From positions 292,001 through 356,000 of the forward strand of contig BSQZ01000012.1 in assembly GCA_033239005.1 (NCBI GenBank): a stretch of DNA of 64,000 bases, read 5' to 3'. The notes beneath the pieces were generated by a model, which was given only the letters and a program-made list of their open reading frames with translations, made no database searches and had not been told where the DNA came from. Of this stretch, positions 28,141-39,060 are shown one piece after another; the first letter of the stretch is position 1, and every line of letters begins with the position of its first letter. The DNA is from Lamellibrachia satsuma. Its lineage: Eukaryota; Annelida; Polychaeta; Sabellida; Siboglinidae. Made by a program: the position numbers and the translations under genes.

Positions 28141-29400
28141 GTGATGCTGCCACTTGTGTTTGGTCTGCTCCCCAACAAAGACGGAAACACCTACATTCGT
28201 TCTTCCAGTGATGCTGCCACTTGTGTTTGGTCTGCTCCCCAACAAAGACGGAAACACCTACATTCGTTCTTGAGTGATGCTGCCACTTGTGTTTGGTCTG
28301 CTCCCAACAAAGACGGGAACACCTACATTGTTCTTGAGTGATGCTGCCACTTGTGTTTGGTCTGCTCCCCAACAAAGACAGGAACACCTACATTCGTTCT
28401 TGGAGTGATGCTGCCACTTGTGTTTGGTCTGCTCCCCAACAAAGACTGCTCCCAACAAAGAGGAACACCTACATTCGTTCTTGGAGTGATGCTGCCACTT
28501 GTGTTTGGTCTGCTCCCCAACAAAGACAGGAACACCTACATTCGTTCTTGGAGTGATGCTGCCACTTGTGTTTGGTCTGCTCCCCAACAAAGACAGGAAC
28601 ACCTACATTCGTTCTTGGGTGATGCTGCCACTTGTGTTTGGTCTGCTCCCCAACAAAGACAGGAACACCTACATTCGTTCTTGGAGTGATGCTGCCACTT
28701 GTGTTTGGTCTGCTCCCCAACAAAGACAGGAACACCTACATTCGTTCTTGGAGTGATGCTGCCACTTGTGTTTGGTCTGCTCCCCAACAAAGACAGGAAC
28801 ACCTACATTCGTTCTTGGAGTGATGCTGCCACTTGTGTTTGGTCTGCTCCCAACAAAGACAGGAACACCTACATTCGTTCTTGGAGTGATCTGCCACTTG
28901 TGTTTGGTCTGCTCCCCAACAAAGCAGGAACACCTACATCGTTCTTGGAGTGATGCTGCCACTTGTGTTTGGTCTGCTCCCTATCACATGGATTCGTTCT
29001 TGGAGTGATGCTGCCACTTGTGTTTGGTCTGCTCCCAACAAAGACAGAACACTACATTCGTTCTTGGAGTGATGCTGCCACTTGTGTTTGGTCTGCTCCC
29101 AATCAAACAGTCACATTGCATACATTCGTTCTTTGTAGTGATGCTGCCACTTGTGTTTGGTCTGCTCCCCAACAAAGACAGGAACACCTACATTCGTTCT
29201 TGGAGTGATGCTGCCACTTGTGTTTGGTCTGCTCCCCAACAAAGACGGGAACACCTACATTCGTTCTTGGAGTGATGCTGCCACTTGTGTTTGGTCTGCT
29301 CCCCAACAAAGACAGGAACACCTACATTCGTTCTTGGAGTGATGCTGCCACTTGTGTTTGGTCTGCTCCCAACAAAGACAGGGAACACCTACATTCGTTT
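28141..29400. repeat. 67-bp tandem array (19 copies) made from transposase coding sequence
   Basis: Unit begins gtgatgctgccacttgtgtt and includes aacacctacattcgttct. In one frame it reads PLVFGLLPNKDGNTYIR, and the last unit runs straight into FLSLVKVKSESIGF of the transposase. The unit therefore comes from the transposase gene. A diverged first unit at 28072-28140 is joined to the upstream coding part (SDADWT). Period 67 shifts frame each unit, so the array destroys the gene. Several units have small deletions. Confidence 0.95.
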
Positions 29401-29403
29401 CCT

Positions 29404-30091
29404 CAGTCTGGTGAAGGTAAAGTCTGAATCAATCGGATTCACCATCAGCCCCCAACGTATCATGCAGGATTTTGAGAAAGGTCTGATGAATGCCTGCCTA
29501 CACGTGTTCCCCGGAGTGATTGTCAAGGGGTGCTACTTCCACTACGCCCAGTGTCTGTGGCGGAGAATCCAAGGTATATGACTATCCGTGAGGTATAGAG
29601 AGAACGCTGACCACAGGAATTGGTTTCGTATGCTACTAGTGATGCCATTCGTCCCCGTGCCACCTGTGAAAGACGTATTTCAATTTGTCAACAACACAGC
29701 ACCGGATGTACCCCGTGTACGAGACTTCAATGACTACTTCGACAGGACATGGATGAACGGGCAGTATCCAATCGAAATGTGGAATTTCTTTAAATATGAC
29801 GGCCCTCGCACCAACAATCACGCTGAAGGGTATCATACACGACTCATGCGGAAGGCAGGCAAGATACACCCCAATATCTTTGAGGTGGTCGAGCTGTTCA
29901 GCAAAGAGGAAGCTGCATTACTCGTCTCCATCCTCCAGCTACAGTCGGGTCAGCCCGCTCCCAAGCGCAGGAAGAAGTACATCAACCTCGATGCTCGTTT
30001 GGATGAACTTGGACTGGAATACATGTTATGTGACCGGGGAATTGAGTCATATCTCAGTGCCATTGGACACATGATGGACAATTTCACTTAA
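29404..30091 (+). pseudogene. MULE transposase, C-terminal part
   Basis: Reads SPQRIMQDFEKGLMNACLHV, then GCYFHYAQCLWRRIQG, which carries the second conserved aspartate and the C-H residues of the MULE DDE domain. An in-frame TGA follows at 29579-29581. The same frame resumes with RYRENADHRNWFRMLLVMPF and TNNHAEGYHTRLMRKAGKIH, ending at 30091 with GHMMDNFT. Apart from that stop the segment is open. The first catalytic aspartate region, expected upstream, is absent, replaced by the 67-bp array. Confidence 0.88.
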
Positions 30092-30544
30092 TTTCATTGA
30101 CTAGTCATACTTGCATATGGATATGGTATTATATGTGCAAACAACTTATTATCAACTTTGATAAGACATTGTAATGTTTTCTCACAACAATGTTTTGATT
30201 ACTGCTATGAACACAGCAATATTTTTATGCTACATTTCCATTTACTGTCTATTTCTCTTAATGGTTGGTTACCTGTATCTGTGTATGACAAATAAAAGAA
30301 GGTTTTTACGGTTTCCCTCCAATCAAAAAAGTCAGACATTCCTTGAATATGCACCATATATATGACTATTTTCTTATTTAAAATGAGGTACCTAAATTTT
30401 TTCACCCCTAAAGTTAAGGTGGGATGGAACAGCCAGGTGGCTTTGGCAAAATGATAAGTAGTGCCACTAGCCCCCCCCCGTTAGTGCCAGTAGCCCGGGG
30501 GGGGCTAGTAGGACGGGTGCTAGGGGTACTTGACCTTCAGTTCG

Positions 30545-31140
30545 TATTGATTGCCGCAGAATGTGTCAATTACTCATCTGACATGGGGATAGCTGATAAA
30601 TGGCACATGGCAGACAGAATATGACAACGTTGCTCACCAATCCTTTATGTATAATGAAAGTCAAAACATTAGGTAAGTCAGGCCTATAATTAACAAATTA
30701 TAAAATCCTTATGTACTTACATAATACAAATGAGTAACGTGCAACGAAATATACTAAAACAATATTAATTACCTGTTAAAGTAATATTTGATTTAGTCAA
30801 TACCTTATTTTAGTTCAAATGTACTGTGTTGCATTTTAGGAAAACAAATATACAACTTATAGATCCTGAAATAAATACAGCGCGTATATAATTATATATT
30901 ACATATGCACACATACATACATGTTTGCACACGCGAACACATATACCAGGGTTGGGGTCACGTTTATGTAAATTAACTACTTATACAGTACAGTGAACTT
31001 TAACCCAACCCCGATACATGCATATTCACACACTGCAATGTTCTCCAACTGCTCCTTATTCAGTGCGCGATTCTTATAGTTACAAGCTGCATACTTTTCT
31101 TCCGATAGTTTGTTGTCGGCAACAAGGAGCACGGGTTCCA
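30545..31140. other. Intergenic, no recognised feature
   Basis: A+T-rich DNA between the MULE and a TA microsatellite. A gggttggggt at 30952 and its mirror near 31002 form a short imperfect inverted repeat. Confidence 0.45.
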
Positions 31141-31145
31141 GCCGT

Positions 31146-31309
<164 letters not shown>

Positions 31310-31563
31310 GATGTTGATTAGATTAATCGGTATATCACTGTGGGCATGCCAGTGTAGAAATAAACTTCTGAAATGTGTCATTATCGCCATCCTTGAGTGG
31401 AAACAACGTTATCGGTTATGGTACATTTCAGACAACCAAGGAGCTAAGCAGAGTATTATTAAAAACGAAATGACACCGATGCAAAAATCACATAAGAGAT
31501 CACTCCAAGCTCAGTATCTTCTTCCCTGAAATATGAGATCGATGCGAGGCAAAGTGACAAACA

Positions 31564-31752
31564 TTAGTTCTTAACGTGTACATGTGGAGCTATCAGATCT
31601 GGGTCGAGGAGAGATTCGACCAATGGCGTATCAACATTATACTCATGCGCCTGGTGGACACGTCGCATCTTCTTACTCGTGCGTTGTGGGATGGGGAGCT
31701 CTGAGTGATGTGCCGGAAGTGGCTCCGAAAAGAAGTACGGATGTAACAGTGC
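31564..31752 (-). CDS. CDK20: CDK20 terminal exon
   Basis: Acceptor ctttgcag, then ALLHPYFFSEPLPAHHSELP, IPQRTSKK, VDTPLVESLLDPDLIAPHV and stop TAA at 31564-31566. The LPAH-SELPIPQR phrase is specific to CDK20 among CDKs. Confidence 0.95.
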   Translation of the reverse strand, partial: ALLHPYFFSEPLPAHHSELPIPQRTSKKMRRVHQAHEYNVDTPLVESLLDPDLIAPHVHVKN

Positions 31753-33873
31753 CTGCAAAGAAATAGACCCACACATTTTTTTTATTTTGCCTGCATAGTA
31801 TTAATTTTGTCATATACGGTTTAAAATTAACAGAAAATACAACTTGTCTGTCGGGCAAGTTGAAGACAATTTAACCTGTTCGCAAAGAAGTGTTCCTGCC
31901 TTCCAAGATGAGTGATCAGAGAAAATCATAGTGAATATGGGAAATATACTGACATACGACGATTGCAATGGTGACTGTTATTATTCGACAATCAGCAGTT
32001 ATTTCGGTGTTAAAGTAAAATCAAATAATTTACGACACCGTGCATGTCATGGAGGAGATGCAGCCTATCTGCAGAAAAGCGTAACATTAACAACAAAGAA
32101 CCGCTAGTTTTAACTGGACAACTTACTCATAGTACAAGTTTTCTCACATGATTTTAGGTATCCCCAGAAATAGAAGAGTTAATTTTTAGCAATGTAGTTA
32201 TCAAATGCGTAAGATTACGATCCCAATAACTGTGTCACATAATGAAAATAACACATCCTAGAACAAACGGCACAAGGGAAGGATGGTGGATTTGTCCCTC
32301 ACCTCCTTTGCAGGGATCCTCTGTTTGGAGGGATACACCAGGAACCTGCGGAGGAGGTCCAAGGCTTCGGGAGAAGCGTCTGGCAGGATCTCCTCAAAGG
32401 GGACAGGCTGGTTCTCGGGAAACGTGATTTTGTTGTAGTCTGGCAGCTCCGACATGCCCTGGAACGTGCATCAGAACCAGTCATTATTTTGTCTAAGGTT
32501 TGGTAAAATATCATAAAAGATCATAATAATAGTATTGTATGACACCAACAATACACCGTAGACGTCATTGTGCCACGAACATCGGATATGCCATACTCTC
32601 CTGAAGGAAGTCAACACAGCATATTACAAGACAGGTGGGCACACGAAACCTTCAGGGCAGATGGAAAGGACAGGCCAAGAAACATTTGGCGCAGAGAAGT
32701 GGAAGCAGATATGGCAAAAGCAGAATGTAGACGGAAAGGCGAACACAAAACCGTGTCCTATGGAAAAGAGTCGTTAATGGCGTCTGCTCAGCCAGGGAGC
32801 GAAAAGGGTTATTAAAGTTAAGTAAGTCAATTTTGCCTTCTTTTGACAAAGGCTTTTGGGAATACATGAAAAAACATTCACAAGAGAACTTGAATTACGA
32901 CGACCCTCAAAGGCAACGAGTCGTTGGTTGTGGTCTCCGAACTGGTGTAACAAGTCACTCACCGGCCAGATATGTTCGTTTGGAGTTCCAAGTATTCGTA
33001 GCACGCAGCAGAGTTGTTCTATGTCTTTCTCTCCCTGTAAACCAACATATTCTGTCTAATTCCAGCAAACATTGTGAAGTTTTTTTACTACACAAACCTC
33101 GCTGTTGGGTATAATTAGTCTGATAACCATCTTACATATAACTGTGTACTTGGCTTTCTAACGCACTGAGAGCCAATGGGTTATCGGAATTGTGCAAGTA
33201 ACTTAAGAGACAATGATAATCAAGGGATATTCTTTGTCTCAGAAGTTTGTACTCAACTTAGAGACAAGCGGTAATAGTACTATATATGAGTTCATCAATC
33301 AAATTGAATTCAACGTGACAAGAAAGCAATAGCTACTCAAGTAATCATAAGCATAGAACACTCATCTGGTAGTTTTATCGTTTGCAGAAATATAACATTT
33401 GCTTGGACATTTGTTTTCGCGTACTCGTGTAACATGACACCGACCTTACACTTGTAACTTATCAACCTAACAGTGTCACCATGTTATGCTTTTACCTGAA
33501 TACACACGGTTGACACATACCCGCGGTTACATAGCCCTTGTCAAAGCACAAAACGTACTTGTCAAGCCAAAGGTTTGGGTTTCTGGTCAACGCGTGTCGC
33601 CACTGTTCAACGCGTGCCACCACATCATCGCGTGTTACCAACATTCGAATCATATTTATTATGCTTCCCTAAGTGCGTTCATAGACATGTGTAACTTTAC
33701 ATCAGTTTTAAACAACACAACATTGAATTCTAGCCTTATAACAAAACGTGGTTGTCGAATTAATAAAATAGGCAGTGTCTGGCCATAAAACGGAAACCAC
33801 AGTCACATTTTCATTACTTACAGGAAATAGCGGTGAACTGTTCAGTAGCTCGCCAAAGATGCACCCAACGGCC
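31564..33873 (-). CDS. CDK20: Cyclin-dependent kinase 20 (CCRK), last four exons; 5' part not found
   Basis: Serine/threonine kinase; in animals CDK20 phosphorylates the ciliary kinase CILK1/ICK and influences cilium length and cell-cycle entry. Exons on the minus strand: 33822-33873, 32963-33034, 32303-32458 and 31564-31752, all with GT-AG borders and matching phases (469 nt, 155 complete codons after a split one). They read AVGCIFGELLNSSPLFP, then EKDIEQLCCVLRILGTPNEH, then GMSELPDYNKITFPENQPVP, then ALLHPYFFSEPLPAHHSELP, with the CDK20-specific tail ending near VHVKN. This is the C-lobe from about kinase subdomain IX to the end. The first exon starts with the last base of a tryptophan codon, so earlier exons must exist; I could not locate the ATP-binding and catalytic-loop exons up to 64 kb. 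Confidence 0.93.
32303..32458 (-). CDS. CDK20: CDK20 exon with GMSELPDYNK
   Basis: Acceptor gttccag, donor gtgagg. 52 codons including FEEILPDASPEALDLLRRFL and YPSKQRIPAKE, the conserved arginine-containing subdomain XI of CDKs. Confidence 0.95.
32570..32830 (+). mobile_element. LINE reverse transcriptase C-terminal fragment in a CDK20 intron
   Basis: In one frame RPRNIWRREVEADMAKAE and later SAQPGSEKG resemble the RP(R)-TWRR-E-DM tail that ends many invertebrate LINE RTs. A frame change lies around 32735-32770. Short fragment, antisense to CDK20. Confidence 0.55.
32963..33034 (-). CDS. CDK20: CDK20 exon with LRILGTPNEHIWP
   Basis: Acceptor ggtttacag, donor gtgagt. 24 codons, phase 0 on both sides. 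Confidence 0.94.
33822..33873 (-). CDS. CDK20: CDK20 exon with AVGCIFGELL
   Basis: Acceptor ttgcctgtag, donor gtaagt. 52 nt; the first base completes a tryptophan codon (the DLW-VGC motif of kinase subdomain IX), so the upstream exon should end in TG. Confidence 0.92.
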
Positions 33874-35125
33874 CTACAGGCAAACAACACAAACGATGTA
33901 TGTTTTATCATTTCAGTAGGTTGTATCAAAGTGAAGAGGAAATTGTCATGCACATCAGAATTGTATTCAGTCAGTTTATATTACAATTTGTAACCGTGAA
34001 AATACTGCTAAATTATTCCCTTGCCTAGATGACTACCAAACTTAGCCTACTAGGCGAAATAATTTAATGTCTCTCACGCCAACCGTTGTGAAGACGGATG
34101 AAGGTAATGCAAGTGGAGAGTATGTGTGCGCTCGCGCACGAAGTTTAAATCGTATGACGTCACATCGGTGCGATACGATGAGTTACGTCACGTAAAATTT
34201 AAACGACGCAACGCAATCGCGTTTCAATAGTATCTACGCATTTTACGCTGCAACCCCAACACTAGTATTAATTAAAACTACTGAATATTATACCCTGCAA
34301 ATATTACTTTAACCATAAAAGATAATACAACAACGCATAGGTGCCAACTATTACAGTTAACCCGTTGTGGCTTACGCTAGGGGTACATTGCTAAACTAGT
34401 CGTGTGCTATTTGATTTAAAATCACTCCTCTACTGATTTAGCATATCGCGAATCCGATTCGTCCATGTCCTAATATGTAATGTGTTAACAGTAATATCCA
34501 TAATAAATTTAATAACAAATGTGTATTTTTTTTAAATCATCAAAAGAATTCACTTCCGTCGTTAGATTGTAAGACAATAATACTGGATATCCAAAATGGT
34601 AAAAAAAATTCGGGTCAAGGTCGATCATGGGTGTGACTTGTATCCTCTCGCCGATTACACGACAAAGTAAACAAAATCGCCATGGGTGAAATTTGTGAGT
34701 TTTCAGCGTTTCCATTTTTACTTCACTTAATGTTTGACCAAATAATTTTACAGCTTGCTTGATGATTTGGTTTGATATTTCTCAAAATGAATTTTAAATA
34801 AAGCTAGCAAAAAAAATCAAATTGACGAAGGACCGTTAACACGGATAAGTCATGCAATTGAATCGTGGCAACAAAATTAATATGCGCTGAACCAGTCGCA
34901 CAAACGCTGAACCAGGCCGCACATTCGGGACTAGCAACAACATTTTAGCAATGTACGCCTGCGTTACGGACGTAGAGACATTCGTTGCGGTTGCGGCCAT
35001 TTTAAACTAAGCTGTTTTGTATATTTAGGGAATAATGACACTCAAGACAAGTGTTATCAGCCAGATAACAGTCACAAGTGTTGCAGGAACGAGTGACTTT
35101 TCAAAAAACTTAGGTGTACGGTAAA
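33874..35125. other. No gene seen; small CpG-rich patch
   Basis: The expected upstream CDK20 exon is not recognisable here. 34085-34230 is locally rich in CpG and holds tgacgtca (34156-34163) and acgtcacgt, which resemble CREB/ATF sites, but no transcription unit can be tied to it. Confidence 0.35.
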
Positions 35126-35129
35126 GACA

Positions 35130-35645
35130 CAATCCATTAAATGTATAAACACCACGGGTCCGTTCGTTACCCTGTGATGATTATTACGAATAGTTACGTA
35201 CATTTTCGTCCGATTAAAAAGAAATAATATCAACCAGACCGGTGTGTCGCGATAGTAGTGCTATCTAGCGATCATTATTGTATTACATACCCCAACATAT
35301 TATGTTGGACGTTTACATTGCCAATGACCGATGTATCCGATGTGGTGTCTGTAATGCGATGTCCAACGATACATCAAACCGTCTGGGATATATTATTTTA
35401 TATTGATCCATTTACACAAACCGACTGAGTACGGATGGGAAGGAATGATGTGGTCCATTTGCCAGTAAAACGATGAACATGAACCATAAACGACGCGTTT
35501 GACAAATAAGCGGTAGAACCTATTATTCGACAGTCCATTGCAATCTACATTACACATTGTTTATTGCTATACAAAACAATAAACGGACAGTCACTTTCTG
35601 GTATAAAGTATCATTGGAGCATGCAGAGTTGAAGCGAAACAGAAG
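35130..35645. repeat. Dispersed repeat family (copy a)
   Basis: The part 35303-35645 recurs in direct orientation at 36237-36560 (ttggacgtttaca, gatgcgatgtcca, accataaacgacgcg-like wording), and the part 35130-35340 recurs more distantly at 50455-50700 (aaacaccacggg, gttggacgtttacactgcca). Unclassified. Confidence 0.75.
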
Positions 35646-36215
35646 CCATGGTTTTGGGACTATGCACTTAAAAAAATAATATAAACTAACGCCAGTTAGA
35701 TAAATGTTAAATTAGAATGCGTTCTAGACGTGGGAGATTCCGATAATTGTCCTGGTTGATTGAGGGCTGACATGTTAACCAGTGCGACCGATAAGGGCAT
35801 GCGCAGTTCTATAAAAATGGGGTAACCTAGACTACCCGTGATGTATTAAGACTGGCATACACAGAAACAACACAACATGTCAAACAAACGTGCTATTTTC
35901 TCATAAAGAGGACTAGTATTGTTAACAAAGGTCCAAATGTGTTACATACGTTGAATTTGGATGCAAACAATATGGCCATATCGTATTGGCAATTATATGA
36001 ATAGGTGCATACAAATATATTTTAAAATGCCCAACGAATTTTGCTACCCTTTGAAACTCGTGACTTAGGGTCATATAACAGCATGGCACGCCCATGAAAT
36101 TAAGATGTTGTGTGCTCAACAAGGTTTCCCTAGTAAACCACTGGCGTGATATTCTTAGTCTTAGTTGCAAATGGTTGATTTAGTAACCCTTATACGTGCA
36201 TAGGCCCAAAACAAT
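35646..36215 (-). mobile_element. TIR element, copy in minus orientation
   Basis: Ends read catggttttgggactatgca (left) and cattgttttgggcctatgca (right, reverse complement). Internal sequence matches 15727-16230 when reverse complemented, including ggttaacatgtcagcc and aacttgttgaac-like wording. Sits between two direct copies of the 35.3-kb repeat. No transposase. Confidence 0.78.
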
Positions 36216-36229
36216 GAATTGTGTTTCCC

Positions 36230-36518
36230 TTTAACTGTGTTGGACGTTTACACTCACAATGACCGATACATCCCACTAGTGGTGTCTGTGATGCGATGTC
36301 CAGCGATATATCAAACGTGACTATGTGGTTCGATACTGATTCATTTACACAAACCGACCGAGTACGGATGGACACGAGCGACGTCGTCCATTTGCCAGTA
36401 AAACGACGAGCATGAATCATAAACGTCGCGTTTGGTAAATAAGCAATATTACTCTACAGGTCATTGCAATGTACATGATAAATTGTTCATTGTTATACAA
36501 ACCAGCAAATGGACTAGT
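36230..36518. repeat. Dispersed repeat family (copy b)
   Basis: Direct copy of 35303-35600, about 935 bp downstream, with roughly 15 differences per 100 bp by eye. Confidence 0.75.
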
Positions 36519-36671
36519 GCTCAGTTACTTTCTAAGATAAAAGTATCCTCAGTGCATGCAAAGTGATCCGCTCAGTTACTTTCTAAGATAAAAGTATCCT
36601 CAGTGCATGCAAAGTGATCCGCTCAGTTACTTTCTAAGATAAAAGTATCCTCAGTGCATGCAAAGTTATCC
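36519..36671. repeat. 51-bp tandem triplication
   Basis: Three units starting gctcagttactttctaagat, nearly identical; the last differs at gttatcc instead of gtgatcc. Recent expansion at the edge of dispersed repeat copy b. Confidence 0.96.
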
Positions 36672-36776
36672 GCAGTTCGGTCCGGTTTTAATAGTTTGAT
36701 TGCCATCCAAGGCAAAGGCCCAGATGGCAAGTGGACAAGGAAGCCATTGGCTCATCTAGAGTGCAACATATTTTAT

Positions 36777-37590
36777 CTATGTGTGACCCGCCCTCCTGAG
36801 ATATGTGTCAACCTTGTTTTTAAACATATTCACGCTGCTAGCAGTTACACAATCTGTAAATAATGTGTTCCATTCATTTATTGTCCTCTGCGAGAATGAG
36901 TACTTCCTGATATCCTTTACTAATTTTACCTCATGTCCTCTAGAGTGAGAAAAAATATTTCTATACATATTTCCATACCCATCTAATATCTTAAAAACTT
37001 CAATTTGATCTCCTCTTAACCTCATTGTCTCTAGGGTTGTTAAACCACATTCTTTTAGGCGTTCTTCATAACTAAGGTCTCTAAGTTCTGGAATCATTTT
37101 AGTTGCTCTCCTTTGTATGCGTTCAAGCGTATCTATATCCTTCTTACGATATGGTCTCCACGCTTGTATACAGTCAGCCATTGTTCTATCCAGTCAATTA
37201 TGTCATCCCAGGCTTTTAAGTTAAGTAGTAATCTTTGATGTGGCACTTTGTCTTTCTGAAAATCTAAGTAGATAATATTTGCTGGTGATCCCTCATCTAT
37301 CCACTTGGTGATTTCTTCCAAAACAACATAACATATTTGTCAAGCATGACCTCACTTTTAGGAATCCATGTTGAGATGGATTTAATAATTTATGCCTAAC
37401 AAGGAAGTCCACCATATGGTCTTTAATTAACCTTTCTAATAATTTACAAATCACTGATGTTAAACTCACTGGTCTGTAATTCTCTGACTTATTTCTTGAA
37501 CACTTTTTAAATAATGGTATGAAGTTTGCTTCTTTCCATTCAAAAGGAACCACTCCCTCTTCTAATGACAAGTTGAACACTCTTGCAAGT

Positions 37591-37669
<79 letters not shown>

Positions 37670-38006
37670 CTTGTTCTACTGTTTCCGTTAGTAGTTTTGG
37701 AAGAATTCCATCCACACCAGGTGATTTATTATCCTTCATTGCCTGAACTAATCCAATAGTTAATGTTGAATTTCCTGTAACTATATTGCACCAAACAGCT
37801 TCATCGCAATCTGCTTCCCTTTCAAATTTTATTTTGTAAGTCTGACTAGATTCTTTAATATATAAAATAACTCCCACTCCGATTCTTCCTATTCGATCTC
37901 TCCTAAACATTACGTATCCTGTCAGTCCCAATTCAGCATTTGATAAGTCTTTGTTGGCCCATGATTCGGTTATACCAATTATGTGAGGGTCAATATCTTT
38001 TACCAC
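36777..38006 (-). pseudogene. CR1-like ORF2 remnants (endonuclease and RT)
   Basis: Starts with DPHIIGITESWANKDLSNAE and GVGVILYIKES (endonuclease), then jumps from NSTLTIGL to [18 protein letters not shown], the RT entry, so most of the endonuclease and the linker are deleted. After a TA tract comes [20 protein letters not shown] and NYRPVSLTSVICKLLERL. A frame change leads to IIYLDFQKDKVPHQRLLLNL, where AF of the usual QKAFDKVP is lost, and, after missing the catalytic FADD region, to RRATKMIPELRDLSYEERLK and NMFKNKVDTYLRRAGHT. Confidence 0.88.
37589..37669. repeat. (TA)n tract inside LINE RT
   Basis: About 40 TA units. The tract length keeps the surrounding RT frame open, so the conceptual protein has a run of alternating I and Y between TVEQ and PLARVF. 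Confidence 0.96.
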
Positions 38007-38029
38007 AATGTTTTGCTACAAATTTTGTT

Positions 38030-39056
38030 TATGCTACCCATGCCACTGTCGACTGCTGCTGAGAGTTCATCCGCAAACACTGCTGCCCCCTTTCCACTTA
38101 TATGAAGCCCATCGTTCATGTACATTTCAGCATTCCCAACATAACATCCCCACAAATCCCACTTCCTCTTCCCTACACAGCTGCTGAAGTAGCATGTTAA
38201 TTGCCATCCTCCAGCAATTTCGATATCCCTGACCCCTGCTTCCCATTACTTGTAAAATCCCTGACAGAATTACCTGCTCAGTGTTCTAAATGCTTAAATT
38301 TCGTAACTATGGCAGTTGTACCCTCCCTCTTTGCGTTATTAGCCCCTACATGTACTAAAATAGGTCCTCCCTTCCCCGGACCCGTGATTTTTGTCCACCC
38401 TCTCTGTGATAGCCTCTATTTTTACCCCTGGAAAGCAAACCACCATATCGTCCCCCTTACTAAGTGCTAGGTCAGTCTTCCTAACTAGGGAGTCCTCCAC
38501 AAACATCCTCACTTTCCTCCTCACCCCCTCTATCACTACCTCAGAGTAGCTCTTGCGTCGGATCCCTTCTATCATATTCAGTCATGCAGTCATGTCACCT
38601 GCAGCTTGTTGTCCATCACCCTCTCTCCCATCAACATGTAACCTTTCCCTCCCGTCTCCTGGAATGCGCTCTTGCACTCCTGTCGCCTTCACTCCTGTCT
38701 CCCTCGCTCCCATCTCCTTTGCTCCGATCTCCCTTGCTCCCATCACCTTCCCTCTCGTCTCAGTCCCTCCCGTTTCCTTCCGTCCCGTCTCCCTACACCC
38801 TGTCTCTTTACCACCTCACAGCCTCCTCCCAGGCTTAGGTGAACTCTACCTAGCATCTCTCTCATCGCCTTCCTCCACTTTATCATCCACTATCCCCCCA
38901 ATGGATCCACTGGCACAACCTACCTCTTCCCTTCCCACCAGTGCCACAACAAACTGCCTCAACTGTTCCATCTCCACCTCTAGTCCCTTCATCTTCGCAC
39001 ATCCCCTACACTCAAAACTAAAACTATCCACCTGAACCTCAGCCCAGGACTTCTCA
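38030..39056 (-). pseudogene. CR1-like ORF1 remnant with SGNH-esterase domain
   Basis: The N-terminal part has FECRGCAKMKGLEVEMEQLR (cysteine pair and coiled coil). A low-complexity stretch of ETG and GAKE-type repeats follows. The esterase part has VEDSLVRKTDLALSKGDDM, where the usual GDS nucleophile motif has become EDS, and ends with MNDGLHISGKGAAVF, which keeps the D-x-x-H of SGNH hydrolases. Frameshifts between 38339 and 38130. Esterase ORF1 proteins are thought to aid retrotransposition; this copy is dead. Confidence 0.72.
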
Positions 39057-39060
39057 CGAA

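Larger units (their letters stand above)
26964..30534 (+). mobile_element. MULE (Mutator-like) DNA transposon with FLYWCH-type transposase
   Basis: Flanked by the identical 10-bp sequence cttcagttcg at 26954-26963 and 30535-30544; 8-11 bp duplications are usual for Mutator-like elements. The ends share a degenerate inverted pattern (gt..., ccc, gtagc or ctagc, then a long C run). Inside are a 32-bp terminal array, a FLYWCH finger region, a 67-bp array and the C-terminal part of a MULE transposase, all on the + strand. It is not autonomous any more because the catalytic core is interrupted. Confidence 0.82.
36690..39060 (-). mobile_element. CR1-like LINE with esterase ORF1, internally deleted
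   Basis: Minus-strand order: cysteine motif and coiled coil (39.05-38.9 kb), a long degenerate repeat region, SGNH-esterase-like ORF1, endonuclease start, deletion, RT fragments, RT C-terminus, 3' UTR ending near 36690. ORF1 with a PHD-like/cysteine motif plus esterase is a recognised trait of CR1-like LINEs. The 3' end matches those at 2.79-2.89 kb and 41.93-42.06 kb. Broken by frameshifts, deletions and a TA tract. Confidence 0.85.

Noticed and set aside
28141..29342. Many overlapping open frames of 60-110 codons on both strands
   Set aside because: Artefacts of the 67-bp array; only the transposase frame has meaning, and it is broken.
34156..34163. CDK20 promoter at the CRE-like tgacgtca
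   Set aside because: The first visible exon at 33873 starts inside the kinase C-lobe, so the true promoter must be further away.
38553..39035. A 160-residue S/P-rich + strand protein
   Set aside because: Antisense shadow of the low-complexity region of the CR1-like ORF1.
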